6,474 nucleotides of DNA. Origin: Actinomycetota bacterium. GTDB taxonomy: Bacteria; Actinomycetota; Actinomycetes; S36-B12; UBA10799. The notes under the pieces were generated by a model, which did not search any database, was not told where the DNA came from, and saw only the letters and a program-made list of their open reading frames with translations. The translations under genes and the position numbers were made by a program. Shown here piece after piece: positions 1 to 6,474 of this stretch (positions within the stretch are counted from its first letter, which is position 1; every line of letters starts with the position of its first letter). The stretch spans positions 1-6,474 of the forward strand of contig DMNR01000179.1 in NCBI GenBank assembly GCA_003452655.1, written 5' to 3'.

Positions 1-766
1 CCAGTCCATGCGGAAGTACTTTCGCTACTGGTGTGATGCCTTCCGCATGCCGGACTGGAGTGATGAACGCATTATCAATACCCTCGACTGCGTCGGTGAG
101 TACCGGCTGGAGCGTGGGCTCGCGGAGAACAAAGGTGCCATCGTTGCCCTTGCTCACATGGGCAATTGGGACCATGCTGGAGCGTGGGGGTCACTCAGAC
201 TCGCGCCAGTGACAGCGGTCGCGGAGAAGTTGGAACCTGAACGCTTATTTCACAGGTTCGTGGAGTATCGCGAGTCGCTCGGGCTTCGAATCTATCCGCT
301 TGGCCAGAAGAACGTCATCGACACCCTCGCTGATGAATTGCGAAATGACAAGCGGATCGTCGCGCTGGTCAGCGATCGTGATCTCACAGCTCGAGGCATC
401 GAGGTCGACTTCTTCGGGGAGAAGACACGCATGCCTGCGGGTGCAGCGAACCTTGCGCTGCGTACTGGTGCACCGTTGTTTCCGGCGACCTTGTGGTACG
501 ACGGACCTCTCGCATACGTGCATATTCATCCGCAGGTCGTTGCACCCCTGGATGCTCCCACCGGCGACGATGCGAGCAAGCAGCCGGGATACGCAGATGC
601 CGTATCCCGGATGACTCAGCAGATCGCTGATGCGTTCGCAGGCGGTATCGCCGACCATCCGACTGACTGGCACATGATGCAAAAGCTCTGGCTACCTGAC
701 TTGGACCAGAGCCGGTTGGCGGCCTCAGACGCTGCCGGAGGTCGTCCGGATGCAGGGCGGCAATAG
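1..766 (+). CDS. patA: Phosphatidylinositol mannoside acyltransferase (PatA-like), 5' end missing
   Basis: Lysophospholipid acyltransferase of the LpxL/HtrB-like family. In the family, PatA moves a palmitoyl group from acyl-CoA to the 6-position of the mannose added by PimA, on PIM1 or PIM2, at the cytoplasmic face of the membrane. The frame is open to the window edge (first whole codon at base 2), and alignment by memory to mycobacterial PatA (about 316 residues) suggests some 85 N-terminal residues lie upstream. The ATG at base 8 is therefore internal. Counting from that ATG, the HX4D catalytic motif HMGNWD is residues 50-55. The conserved block LEPERLFHRFVEYRESLG (76-93) follows and includes R88, which matches a conserved active-site Arg. 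SDRDLT (122-127), EVDFFGE (132-138) and a C-terminal HPTDWHMMQKLW complete the family pattern. The acidic residue before RDL is Asp123, where the mycobacterial enzymes have Glu. The stop lies 3 bases before pimA, so the two are almost certainly co-transcribed. The symbol is assigned by homology and context. Confidence 0.9.
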   Translation, partial: QSMRKYFRYWCDAFRMPDWSDERIINTLDCVGEYRLERGLAENKGAIVALAHMGNWDHAGAWGSLRLAPVTAVAEKLEPERLFHRFVEYRESLGLRIYPLGQKNVIDTLADELRNDKRIVALVSDRDLTARGIEVDFFGEKTRMPAGAANLALRTGAPLFPATLWYDGPLAYVHIHPQVVAPLDAPTGDDASKQPGYADAVSRMTQQIADAFAGGIADHPTDWHMMQKLWLPDLDQSRLAASDAAGGRPDAGRQ

Positions 767-769
767 TCG

Positions 770-1924
770 ATGCGCGTTGGAATCGTCTGCCCGTATGACT
801 GGTCTGCACCGGGTGGGGTGAAGCAGCACATTCGCGATCTCGCGTACGCGCTGCAAGACCAAGGTCACGAGGTCAGCGTTCTCACGCCGTGTGAAGACGA
901 GTCCGACCTCGAACCATTTGTGGTTTCTGCCGGTCGACCGATCCCAGTTCCGTATAACGGTTCTGTCGCCCGCTTGAGTTTCGGACCGGTGTCGGCTGCT
1001 CGCGTCCGACGATGGGTTCGCGATGGTGAATTCGATGTAGTGCACGTCCACGAACCGGCAAGTCCGAGTTTGTCGGTGTTGGCTTGCTGGGTCTGCGATG
1101 GGCCTCTGGTTGCCACGTGGCATTCGTCGTCGGAACGGTCGCGTGCGATGACCGCGTTTTACTACCTCCTGCAGACCGCAATGGAAAAGATCTCGGGTCG
1201 GATCGCAGTTAGTGAGAAGGCTCGCCAAACCCTGGTTGAGAACGTCGGGGGAGACGCGGTGCTGATCCCCAACGGGGTGACCTGCAAGCAGTTCGAAGTG
1301 GGTGAGCCGTTCGAGGGTTATCCGCGCCCGGGCAAGACCATCTTGTTCCTTGGTCGCATCGATGAACCTCGCAAAGGTCTGCACGTACTGCTTGAGGCCA
1401 TGCCGACAATCGTTGGTGAATTCGGCGACATTCGACTGCTGATCGCCGGTCCCGGCGACATCGACGGGGTGCGCGCTTCGCTGGCGCCGGAGATTGCCGA
1501 TCACGTCGAGTTCCTCGGGCTGATCAGTGAAGATGACAAGGTTCGCGCATTCAAGTCCGCGGACGTATACATCGCTCCAAATACCGGCGGCGAGAGCTTC
1601 GGCATCGTGCTGTTGGAATCGATGGCTGCCGGCACCCCTGTACTTGCCAGCGATATCGAGGCATTCGCCAAGGTGCTCGAGTATGGCGAGGCGGGTGCGC
1701 TGTTTGCGAATGAGAACTCGAACGAACTTGCTGCCACGCTCTCGACTTTGCTGACCGATGAGGCGCGGTGCGAGGCACTACGGGTTGGGGGATTCCGCAG
1801 ATCGCGTGAATTCGACTGGGCCAGCGTCGCCCGCGATGTCGTCAGGGTCTACGAAGCCGTGCTGCAGCCTGGGGTCAAGGTTGAAGCGGACTTCAGCGGA
1901 CAGGTATTCGGGCGGTTCGGCTGA
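770..1924 (+). CDS. pimA: Phosphatidyl-myo-inositol mannosyltransferase PimA
   Basis: GT-B fold, GT4-family glycosyltransferase that transfers mannose from GDP-mannose to the 2-position of the inositol of phosphatidylinositol, the first step of PIM synthesis at the inner membrane surface. The 384 residues fit the usual 375-390. The N-terminal domain opens with MRVGIVCPYDWSAPGGVKQH, which holds the glycine-rich PGGV loop at 14-17. PYNGSVARLSFGP (61-73) is a strongly PimA-like block. HVHEP is 93-97 and the conserved His is His118 in ATWHSS. The C-terminal nucleotide-sugar domain shows FLGRIDEPRKG (193-203), with Arg196 and Lys202 at the positions of the GDP-binding pair, and GGESFGIVLLE (273-283), the GT4 EX7E motif with Glu275 and Glu283. 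All expected catalytic and binding residues are present. The ATG at 770 sits 3 bases after the patA stop, with a weak AGGG at 754-757. The stop shares one base with the next start (TGATG), which suggests translational coupling. The C-terminal tail after residue 366 is not conserved. Confidence 0.95.
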   Translation: MRVGIVCPYDWSAPGGVKQHIRDLAYALQDQGHEVSVLTPCEDESDLEPFVVSAGRPIPVPYNGSVARLSFGPVSAARVRRWVRDGEFDVVHVHEPASPSLSVLACWVCDGPLVATWHSSSERSRAMTAFYYLLQTAMEKISGRIAVSEKARQTLVENVGGDAVLIPNGVTCKQFEVGEPFEGYPRPGKTILFLGRIDEPRKGLHVLLEAMPTIVGEFGDIRLLIAGPGDIDGVRASLAPEIADHVEFLGLISEDDKVRAFKSADVYIAPNTGGESFGIVLLESMAAGTPVLASDIEAFAKVLEYGEAGALFANENSNELAATLSTLLTDEARCEALRVGGFRRSREFDWASVARDVVRVYEAVLQPGVKVEADFSGQVFGRFG

Positions 1925-2463
1925 TGTGGATAGTCATCGGCGTGGTGATCGTCCTGATCATCTTCGGCGTCTACCTTGCCTCGACTGCTGGGCGACTCGA
2001 CAGGCTTCACCACCGGGTGGATACCGCGTATGCCTCGCTCAATGAGCAATTGCTGCGGCGCAGTGCCATCGCGCTCGAAGTCGCGATGTCAGGCAAGTTG
2101 GATCCTGCGGCAAGTCTCGTGCTTGCCGACGCGGCGATCCGGGCGCAGGAGAACGAGGGCGACCCTGTCGATCGTGCCCAACCTGAAAGCGACCTGACCA
2201 AGGCGCTGGCGGCCACGATCGGGACTCGCGACGAAGTTGCCGTCCTGTTCGAGGACAACGAGGGTCGCCAACTCGGAAATCAATTGAGTTCGGCACTTCA
2301 TCGGGCCGCGATCTCGCGCAGGTTCTATAATGACGCCGTTAGGGCTTGTCGGGCGGTCCGAAGGCAGCACTTGGTGCGATGGTTCCGCCTAGCCGGGCAC
2401 ACGCCGTGGCCACAGACAGTCGAAATGGATGACGAGGTTCCCGAAGGATTCGAGGGCCGGTAG
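1924..2463 (+). CDS. LemA-like membrane-anchored protein of the pimA operon
   Basis: A 179-residue protein of unknown function. Residues 2-20 form one hydrophobic helix ([19 protein letters not shown]), a probable membrane anchor, with the soluble part predicted to be mostly helical. Two patches resemble the LemA family. One is [23 protein letters not shown] (24-46), like the LemA helix with a conserved QL-x-RR. The other is [15 protein letters not shown] (131-145), like the LemA YNDAV motif. The middle (about 56-130) is a polar linker with helices, including [12 protein letters not shown]. From memory, the mycobacterial gene after pimA (Rv2609c) encodes a similar N-terminal part followed by a Nudix domain. 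No Nudix box (GX5EX7REUXEEXGU) is present here and the protein ends soon after the LemA-like region. The start ATG overlaps the pimA stop by one base with no clear Shine-Dalgarno site, so coupled translation is likely. LemA similarity is a motif-level judgement and a role in PIM metabolism is only suggested by position. Confidence 0.75.
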   Translation: MWIVIGVVIVLIIFGVYLASTAGRLDRLHHRVDTAYASLNEQLLRRSAIALEVAMSGKLDPAASLVLADAAIRAQENEGDPVDRAQPESDLTKALAATIGTRDEVAVLFEDNEGRQLGNQLSSALHRAAISRRFYNDAVRACRAVRRQHLVRWFRLAGHTPWPQTVEMDDEVPEGFEGR

Positions 2464-2468
2464 TTCCC

Positions 2469-2497
2469 CGCGCATTGTCGTGCGCGTAACAAACGCG
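2469..2497 (+). terminator. Two overlapping GC-rich hairpins after the LemA-like gene; possible terminator
   Basis: Five bases after the stop codon, CGCGCA (2469-2474) pairs with TGCGCG (2481-2486) around the loop TTGTCG. A second stem, CGCGT (2483-2487) with ACGCG (2493-2497) around AACAA, reuses bases 2483-2486, so only one of the two can form at a time. No run of T follows, so a classical Rho-independent terminator is not shown. Actinobacterial terminators often lack a clear T-run. The position, between an operon end and a promoter-like site for pdxS, fits a weak terminator. Stems of 5-6 bp in GC-rich DNA can also arise by chance. Confidence 0.35.
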
Positions 2498-2530
2498 GCG
2501 ACACATGGCGGGCAACGTCAGGGCTACGCC

Positions 2531-2543
2531 TACCATTGGCGCA
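2531..2543 (+). promoter_or_regulatory. Probable -10 element and leaderless start of pdxS
   Basis: TACCAT at 2531-2536 fits the actinobacterial -10 pattern TANNNT. Six bases separate it from the A of the pdxS ATG at 2543, which would place the transcription start on or next to the start codon. There is no Shine-Dalgarno sequence at a useful distance: the nearest purine run (AGGG, 2520-2523) lies 19 bases upstream of the ATG. Leaderless genes are common in Actinobacteria, and this spacing is the usual signature. No good -35 hexamer is seen around 2506-2514. This also supports choosing the ATG at 2543 as the pdxS start. Confidence 0.5.
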
Positions 2544-3487
2544 TGCCTTCGAAAAAGTCCTCGACGCAAAAGCGCGCCATCGGTACAGACCTCGTCAAGC
2601 GGGGAATGGCTGAGCAACTCAAGGGCGGCGTCATCATGGACGTCGTTGATCCGGATCAAGCGAAGATTGCCGAAGATGCTGGTGCTGTCGCAGTGATGGC
2701 ACTCGAACGAGTCCCTGCCGATATTCGCGCCGAAGGTGGCGTGGCCCGCATGAGTGACCCGGAGATGATCGAGGGCATTGAGGCAGCCGTAAGCATCCCA
2801 GTGATGGCGAAGGCTCGAATCGGGCACTTTGTTGAGGCACAGGTGTTGCAGGCCCTCGGGGTTGACTACATCGACGAGTCGGAAGTCCTCACTCCCGCAG
2901 ACAATGCCAATCACATCGATAAGTGGGCTTTCACGGTGCCCTTCGTCTGCGGTGCGACGAACTTGGGAGAGGCGCTGCGTCGAATCTCTGAGGGTGCAGC
3001 GATGATCCGATCGAAGGGGGAGGCTGGAACCGGAGACGTTTCCAACGCCACCACGCACATGCGCAAGATGCGCGATCAGATTCGTTGGCTGACGTCGTTG
3101 CCGAAGGACGAGCTGTACGTCGCGGCAAAGGAACTGCAGGCGCCGTACGACTTGGTCGCAGAGGTCGCCGACGCGGGCAAGCTGCCGGTGGTCTTGTTCA
3201 CTGCTGGTGGCATTGCAACGCCTGCGGACGCGGCGATGATGATGCAACTCGGAGCTGAGGGTGTCTTTGTTGGATCCGGCATCTTCAAGTCCGGAGACGA
3301 GAAGGATTCGAAGGCCAAGAAGCTCAAGCGCGCGGCTGACCGCGCTGCCGCAATTGTTAGCGCGACGCAGAACTACGACAACCCCGACATCATTGCGAAG
3401 GTTTCACGGGATCTCGGTCCGGCGATGGTCGGGATTAACGTGGAGTCGATTCCGCAACCACACCGATTGGCCGAACGCGGTTGGTAG
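2543..3487 (+). CDS. pdxS: Pyridoxal 5'-phosphate synthase lyase subunit PdxS
   Basis: Synthase subunit of the DXP-independent vitamin B6 route. It joins ribose 5-phosphate, glyceraldehyde 3-phosphate and ammonia supplied by PdxT into pyridoxal 5'-phosphate, acting as a cytosolic (beta/alpha)8 barrel that assembles as a dodecamer with twelve PdxT. It has 314 residues from the ATG at 2543, a little longer than the usual 290-305 because of a basic N-terminal tail ([12 protein letters not shown]). The frame is open further upstream to 2429, but those residues overlap the previous gene, match nothing expected in PdxS and skip the promoter-like site. Key residues are Asp33 in MDVVDPDQA, Lys90 in [10 protein letters not shown] (the Schiff-base lysine) and Lys158 in [10 protein letters not shown] (the second catalytic lysine and phosphate-binding loop). 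[12 protein letters not shown] (222-233) and VGSGIFKS (243-250) form the C-terminal phosphate site, and the protein ends in the typical LAERGW. It overlaps pdxT by 7 bases, as expected for a fixed-ratio complex. No divergent pdxR regulator is visible. Confidence 0.97.
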   Translation: MPSKKSSTQKRAIGTDLVKRGMAEQLKGGVIMDVVDPDQAKIAEDAGAVAVMALERVPADIRAEGGVARMSDPEMIEGIEAAVSIPVMAKARIGHFVEAQVLQALGVDYIDESEVLTPADNANHIDKWAFTVPFVCGATNLGEALRRISEGAAMIRSKGEAGTGDVSNATTHMRKMRDQIRWLTSLPKDELYVAAKELQAPYDLVAEVADAGKLPVVLFTAGGIATPADAAMMMQLGAEGVFVGSGIFKSGDEKDSKAKKLKRAADRAAAIVSATQNYDNPDIIAKVSRDLGPAMVGINVESIPQPHRLAERGW

Positions 3488-4095
3488 GTAAGCGCGCTCC
3501 ACAGGTGGGCGTTCTCGCCCTTCAGGGCGGGTTCCGCGAACACGAAGCCGCCTTGTTCGATGTCGGAGCCGACGTTGTTCGCGTTAGGCAGGAATCCGAC
3601 CTCGATGGGCTGGACGGGCTGGTCATCCCAGGTGGTGTGTCCACGACAATTTCTCTACTTGCTGCCCGCAGTGGGCTCTTCGCCCCGATTCAGGCGCTCA
3701 TTTCCGATGGCCTGCCGATGTACGGCTCATGTGCGGGGATGATCATGCTGTCAGATCAGGTACTTGACGGGCGTGATGATCGTCCAGCATTTGGTGGCAT
3801 CGAGATGTCAGTCCGCCGCAACGCGTTCGGTCGGCAGGTCGATTCCTTTGAAGCGGACGTCGCCCTGGCGGCACTTGCCGGTGGTGCGTTCCCTGCAGTA
3901 TTCATACGCGCGCCGTGGGTCGAAGACATCGGAGAGTCCGTCGAAGTTCTGGCGACTGTGGCGGATCCGGGAAATCCCGGTAGGATCGTCGCGGTCCGGC
4001 AGGGTCAGCTCCTCGCGACGTCGTTTCATCCCGAGCTGACACCGGATCGACGAATCCATCAGTACTTCCTGCAGATAGTGAAAGGCGACGCATGA
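3481..4095 (+). CDS. pdxT: Pyridoxal 5'-phosphate synthase glutaminase subunit PdxT
   Basis: Class I (triad) glutamine amidotransferase that hydrolyses glutamine and channels ammonia to PdxS. It has 204 residues, close to the family norm of about 190-200. [14 protein letters not shown] (9-22) is the typical first strand and loop. The nucleophile is Cys84 in [10 protein letters not shown], with His183 and Glu185 in TSFHPEL completing the triad. The [10 protein letters not shown] and [18 protein letters not shown] blocks are typical. One oddity is that the conserved PGGES(T)T motif near the glutamine site reads PGGVSTT, with Val53 (GTG) in place of Glu. The start is uncertain. TTG at 3481 overlaps pdxS by 7 bases and gives a short MVGKRAPQ lead. 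GTG at 3505 would start directly on the first strand and is probably too short. Neither has a strong Shine-Dalgarno site, so coupling to pdxS translation is likely. The stop overlaps the yebC start by four bases (ATGA). Confidence 0.95.
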   Translation: MVGKRAPQVGVLALQGGFREHEAALFDVGADVVRVRQESDLDGLDGLVIPGGVSTTISLLAARSGLFAPIQALISDGLPMYGSCAGMIMLSDQVLDGRDDRPAFGGIEMSVRRNAFGRQVDSFEADVALAALAGGAFPAVFIRAPWVEDIGESVEVLATVADPGNPGRIVAVRQGQLLATSFHPELTPDRRIHQYFLQIVKGDA

Positions 4096-4844
4096 GCGGC
4101 CATTCCAAGTGGGCGACCACGAAGCACAAGAAGGCAGTAATCGACGCCAAGCGCGGGAAGCTGTTTGCCAAACTGGTGAAGAACATTGAAGTTGCAGCTC
4201 GTACAGGCGGGGCAGATCCCGATGGCAACCCGACTTTGTACGACGCCATTCAGAAGGCCCGCAAGAACTCAGTTCCGCTCGACAACATTGAACGCGCAGT
4301 AAAGCGTGGGTCGGGTGCTGAGGCGGGTGGCGCCGACTGGCAAACCATCATGTACGAGGGGTACGGACCCAACGGTGTTGCCGTGCTGATCGAGTGCCTG
4401 ACGGACAACCGCAACCGCGCTGCCTCCGATGTGCGTACCGCCATGACTCGCGGTGGCGGAACGATGGCCGATCCTGGATCTGTCGCCTACTTGTTCAGTC
4501 GCAAGGGTGTTGTGATTGTGCCCAAGGCTTCGACGTCAGAAGACGAGGTATTGGATGCGGTGCTCGATGCCGGAGCCGAGGAGGTCAATGACCTTGGCGA
4601 GGCATTCGAGGTCGTCAGTGAAGCAAGCGACCTGATTGCGGTTCGCACTGCACTGCAAACGGCCGGCATCGACTACGACTCAGCCGAAGCCTCCTTCCTG
4701 CCTAGCGTCATGGTGCCGGTCGATGAGGACGGCGCGCGCAAGCTCTTCAAACTGATCGATGGCCTCGATGACAGCGACGATGTTCAGAACGTTTTCGCGA
4801 ATTTTGATGTCAGTGACGAAATCATGGAAGCCATCAACGAGTAG
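4092..4844 (+). CDS. yebC: YebC/PmpR/TACO1-family protein
   Basis: Cytosolic three-domain protein of the YebC family, long annotated as a transcriptional regulator and more recently linked to translation, relieving ribosome stalling at difficult stretches such as polyproline. It has 250 residues, the standard length. It begins with the family hallmark [25 protein letters not shown]. The second hallmark block includes [20 protein letters not shown] (87-106) followed by RNRAASDVR, then [15 protein letters not shown] (121-135). The remaining C-terminal domain is acidic ([15 protein letters not shown] near the end). The ATG overlaps the pdxT stop as ATGA, and AAAGG at 4081-4085, six bases upstream, is a reasonable Shine-Dalgarno site. 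The pdxT-yebC order is common in Actinobacteria, where ruvC usually follows; here a hairpin and an acyltransferase gene follow instead. The family assignment is firm, and the molecular role in this organism is taken from the family. Confidence 0.97.
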   Translation: MSGHSKWATTKHKKAVIDAKRGKLFAKLVKNIEVAARTGGADPDGNPTLYDAIQKARKNSVPLDNIERAVKRGSGAEAGGADWQTIMYEGYGPNGVAVLIECLTDNRNRAASDVRTAMTRGGGTMADPGSVAYLFSRKGVVIVPKASTSEDEVLDAVLDAGAEEVNDLGEAFEVVSEASDLIAVRTALQTAGIDYDSAEASFLPSVMVPVDEDGARKLFKLIDGLDDSDDVQNVFANFDVSDEIMEAINE

Positions 4845-4845
4845 T

Positions 4846-4869
4846 CATTGCACCTCGCGAGGCGCAATG
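4846..4869 (+). terminator. Inverted repeat directly after yebC; probable terminator hairpin
   Basis: One base after the yebC stop, CATTGC (4846-4851) pairs with GCAATG (4864-4869). Inside this, an A/C mismatch (4852 and 4863) is followed by the perfect palindrome CCTCGCGAGG (4853-4862), which would fold as CCT/AGG around a CGCG loop. The whole 24-base unit is symmetric apart from the single mismatch. No T-run follows (GGATCGTG), so if it ends transcription it does so as an actinobacterial-type stem without a U-tract. The symmetry would also suit a dimeric protein binding site. Position at the end of the pdxS-pdxT-yebC unit favours the terminator reading. Confidence 0.5.
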
Positions 4870-4950
4870 GGATCGTGCAGCGGTTTGCGTTCCACACTGC
4901 GTCACGAACATTCTGGCACTAGCGTTGCTTTACAAGCATTCGCAGGAACC

Positions 4951-4956
4951 AGGAGG
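4951..4956 (+). promoter_or_regulatory. Strong Shine-Dalgarno site for the WS/DGAT gene
   Basis: AGGAGG is a perfect anti-16S match, five bases before the GTG at 4962. It is the best ribosome binding site in the window and decides the start: the GTG rather than the in-frame ATG at 5028, which has only GGAG at 5021-5024 close upstream. The remaining gap (4870-4950) holds no convincing promoter. TAGCGT at 4920-4925 fits TANNNT but lacks a matching -35. Confidence 0.75.
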
Positions 4957-4961
4957 ATTTC

Positions 4962-6474
4962 GTGGCGGCTTCGGAGTCGGGAGAAACGCGCACTAGTCGG
5001 CGTGAGGTGTCAAAGTCCGCGGAGCGGATGAGCGGCTTCGATTTTGCCGCTTGGAGAAGTGCATCGGACGACCCAGTAATGCGCTCAACCATCATCGGTT
5101 TGTTGATCACGGAGACAGCGCCCGACTGGGAGAAGCTGCTCGAGCGATTCGACCGAGCATCCCGAATCAATACAGTCCTTCGGCAACGAGTCGTTGATCA
5201 AGGTGGGCTGACCACTCCGCGGCTGATCTTCGACGCGAACTTCGATCTGAACTTCCACATGCGTCGATTCAAGATGCCAACGGGCTCGACGTGGCATGAC
5301 GTCCTCGAGGACGCTCGGCGCCAGAGCATGACGGATTTTGATCGTGATCGACCGCTGTGGCGAGTAACGGTTCTGGAAGGTTTGCCCGGCGGCAAGGCCG
5401 CGATCATTCTGAAACTCCACCACGCGATTGCCGATGGCCAAGGAGCGGTGTTGCTTGGAGCGTCGCTGTTCGACTTCACACCGACGGGCGAAGACCTCGG
5501 TCCAATGAAGCCAGCGCCCCAAGGCGAGGAATTGGATCGGGCAGGATTCGCTCAGGCGATTGTGCGGGACAAGTTCGGATGGATCGCGCGCACAACCAAT
5601 GACTTTGTTCAGGGCATTGGACCGATGTCACTTGTCGCGCTTCGTCACCCCACCGACACTGCGAATCGGATCGCGCGCACAGTTGGCTCTCTTGCCCGGA
5701 TCACCAGGATTCCTGTCGGCCCGCTGTCACCGATCATGACCGAACGCAGCATCAACTACCACTTCGGCACATTCGATGTGCCGTTCGCGAAGATGCGGGC
5801 AGTTGGAAAGGAATCAGGACACACGGTCAACGACGTATTCCTGGCTGCTGTTAGTGATGGGCTTGGTGTCTACCACAAGCGTTTGGGTAAGCCGGTTACT
5901 CGGCTGCGTATCAACATGCCGGTCAGCACGCGAACCGACGACACCGGCTCTGGTAACGCTGTCAACATCGCCCGCTTCGAGATTCCGATCTCGATTCGCG
6001 AGACTCGAAACCTCATGGATCAGATCGCGGAAACCGTGTCGAAGATTCGAACTGAACCTGCGTTGGCATTCGCAAACGAACTCGGAGAGATCTCGCGATT
6101 CATCCCGACTGACATTCTCTCGGCCGCCGCGCAGGCCAGTGATGTGACAGCGTCGAATGTTCCCGGGATTCCGATGCCTGTTTGGATTGCTGGGGCACGT
6201 ATCGAGCGGATGTATCCCCTCGTTGCGACGATCGGAGCTGCGGTCAATATCACCATGCTCACCTACAACGGGACGGCATCAGTCGGCGTGAGTTCTGACG
6301 ACGCCGCGGTTGCCGACCCAGACGTCCTACTCGAGGCGCTACGTCAGGGTTTCGCGGACGCAATCGGCGAACATGTGCCGGCAACCACGCCGATCTCTCG
6401 CGAAAGCCGCGAATCAGCATCCAAGATCGTGCAAACTGCTCGTGGCACAGCACGCCCACAGACAGCAACACACA
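4962..6474 (+). CDS. Wax ester synthase/diacylglycerol O-acyltransferase (WS/DGAT), 3' end missing
   Basis: Bacterial WS/DGAT-family acyltransferase, which esterifies diacylglycerol or a fatty alcohol with acyl-CoA at the membrane or lipid droplet surface to make triacylglycerol or wax ester. The frame stays open for 504 codons to the window end with no stop; the family usually has about 450-500 residues, so only a short tail is probably missing. The catalytic motif HHxxxDG is HHAIADG at 153-159 (His153, His154, Asp158). Other family landmarks are in order: MSGFDFAAWRS (23-33), the PLW motif (131-133), TVNDVFLAAVSDGLGVY (288-304) with the ND pair, RINMPVSTR (316-324) and SNVPG (398-402). The first 22 residues are a polar, probably disordered lead. 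The last 35 or so are Ser/Thr/Ala-rich and not part of the fold. The GTG start is chosen for its AGGAGG. Substrate preference cannot be read from sequence. It sits downstream of a probable terminator, so it is likely its own unit. Confidence 0.92.
   Translation, partial: MAASESGETRTSRREVSKSAERMSGFDFAAWRSASDDPVMRSTIIGLLITETAPDWEKLLERFDRASRINTVLRQRVVDQGGLTTPRLIFDANFDLNFHMRRFKMPTGSTWHDVLEDARRQSMTDFDRDRPLWRVTVLEGLPGGKAAIILKLHHAIADGQGAVLLGASLFDFTPTGEDLGPMKPAPQGEELDRAGFAQAIVRDKFGWIARTTNDFVQGIGPMSLVALRHPTDTANRIARTVGSLARITRIPVGPLSPIMTERSINYHFGTFDVPFAKMRAVGKESGHTVNDVFLAAVSDGLGVYHKRLGKPVTRLRINMPVSTRTDDTGSGNAVNIARFEIPISIRETRNLMDQIAETVSKIRTEPALAFANELGEISRFIPTDILSAAAQASDVTASNVPGIPMPVWIAGARIERMYPLVATIGAAVNITMLTYNGTASVGVSSDDAAVADPDVLLEALRQGFADAIGEHVPATTPISRESRESASKIVQTARGTARPQTATH

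Noticed and set aside
725..1504. 259-codon open frame on the minus strand inside pimA
   Set aside because: Lies opposite the fully conserved PimA frame, with low-complexity Arg-rich composition and no domain signature.
2429..2542. In-frame upstream extension of pdxS by 38 codons
   Set aside because: It overlaps the LemA-like gene, matches nothing in the PdxS family, and would run through the promoter-like element and hairpins. The ATG at 2543 gives a normal-length protein.
2339..3247. 302-codon open frame on the minus strand across the LemA-like gene and pdxS
   Set aside because: It is antisense to two well-supported genes, is rich in Arg, His and Cys, and has no recognisable motif. Long antisense frames are expected in GC-rich coding DNA.
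3967..3980. Inverted repeat CCGGGA/TCCCGG inside pdxT
   Set aside because: It encodes an ordinary PGNPG segment of PdxT in frame and is well inside the gene, so it is more likely a codon-composition effect than a regulatory hairpin.
4885..4912. TTGCGT followed 16 bases later by AACATT as a promoter for the WS/DGAT gene
   Set aside because: The -10 match is poor and the alternative TAGCGT (4920-4925) has no -35, so no promoter call is justified in this gap.
5357..5602. 81-codon plus-strand frame inside the WS/DGAT gene, and similar short frames there
   Set aside because: Out-of-frame shadow of the continuous WS/DGAT reading frame, which contains all family motifs in order.

Overview
The window reads as ordinary chromosomal DNA from an actinobacterium. 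By eye it is moderately high in GC, with third codon positions favouring G and C. The best evidence is gene content: a phosphatidylinositol mannoside (PIM) acyltransferase followed directly by the mannosyltransferase PimA. That pair is largely restricted to Actinobacteria, and the block that follows it (LemA-like protein, pdxS, pdxT, yebC) is a familiar actinobacterial arrangement. Protein divergence from the mycobacterial versions I remember argues against Mycobacterium. I cannot name a genus.

Layout, all genes on the + strand: (1) 1-766, 3' part of the PIM acyltransferase gene (patA-like), cut by the window edge. (2) 770-1924, pimA. (3) 1924-2463, a small LemA-like protein with one N-terminal membrane helix, overlapping pimA by one base. 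(4) 2464-2542, the first real gap, holding two overlapping short hairpins and a -10-like TACCAT placed so that pdxS would be transcribed leaderless. (5) 2543-3487 pdxS, 3481-4095 pdxT and 4092-4844 yebC, each overlapping the next. (6) 4845-4961, a gap that begins with a 24-base inverted repeat and ends with a strong Shine-Dalgarno site. (7) 4962 to the window end, a wax ester synthase/diacylglycerol acyltransferase (WS/DGAT) gene, still open at the last base.

The genes likely form three transcription units. The first makes early PIM lipids at the cytoplasmic face of the membrane: PimA mannosylates phosphatidylinositol and PatA acylates the product. The LemA-like protein is probably a membrane-anchored accessory of unknown function. 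The second makes pyridoxal 5'-phosphate through the PdxS/PdxT synthase-glutaminase complex, with YebC, a translation or regulatory factor, coupled behind it. The third makes neutral storage lipid from acyl-CoA.

I see no tRNA, rRNA, CRISPR array, insertion sequence or phage gene, and nothing that convincingly amounts to a new system. The points most worth a second look are a Glu-to-Val change in the conserved GGES motif of PdxT, the LemA-like protein without any Nudix domain in the pimA operon, the leaderless pdxS promoter with overlapping hairpins upstream, and the WS/DGAT gene sitting where ruvC usually follows yebC.
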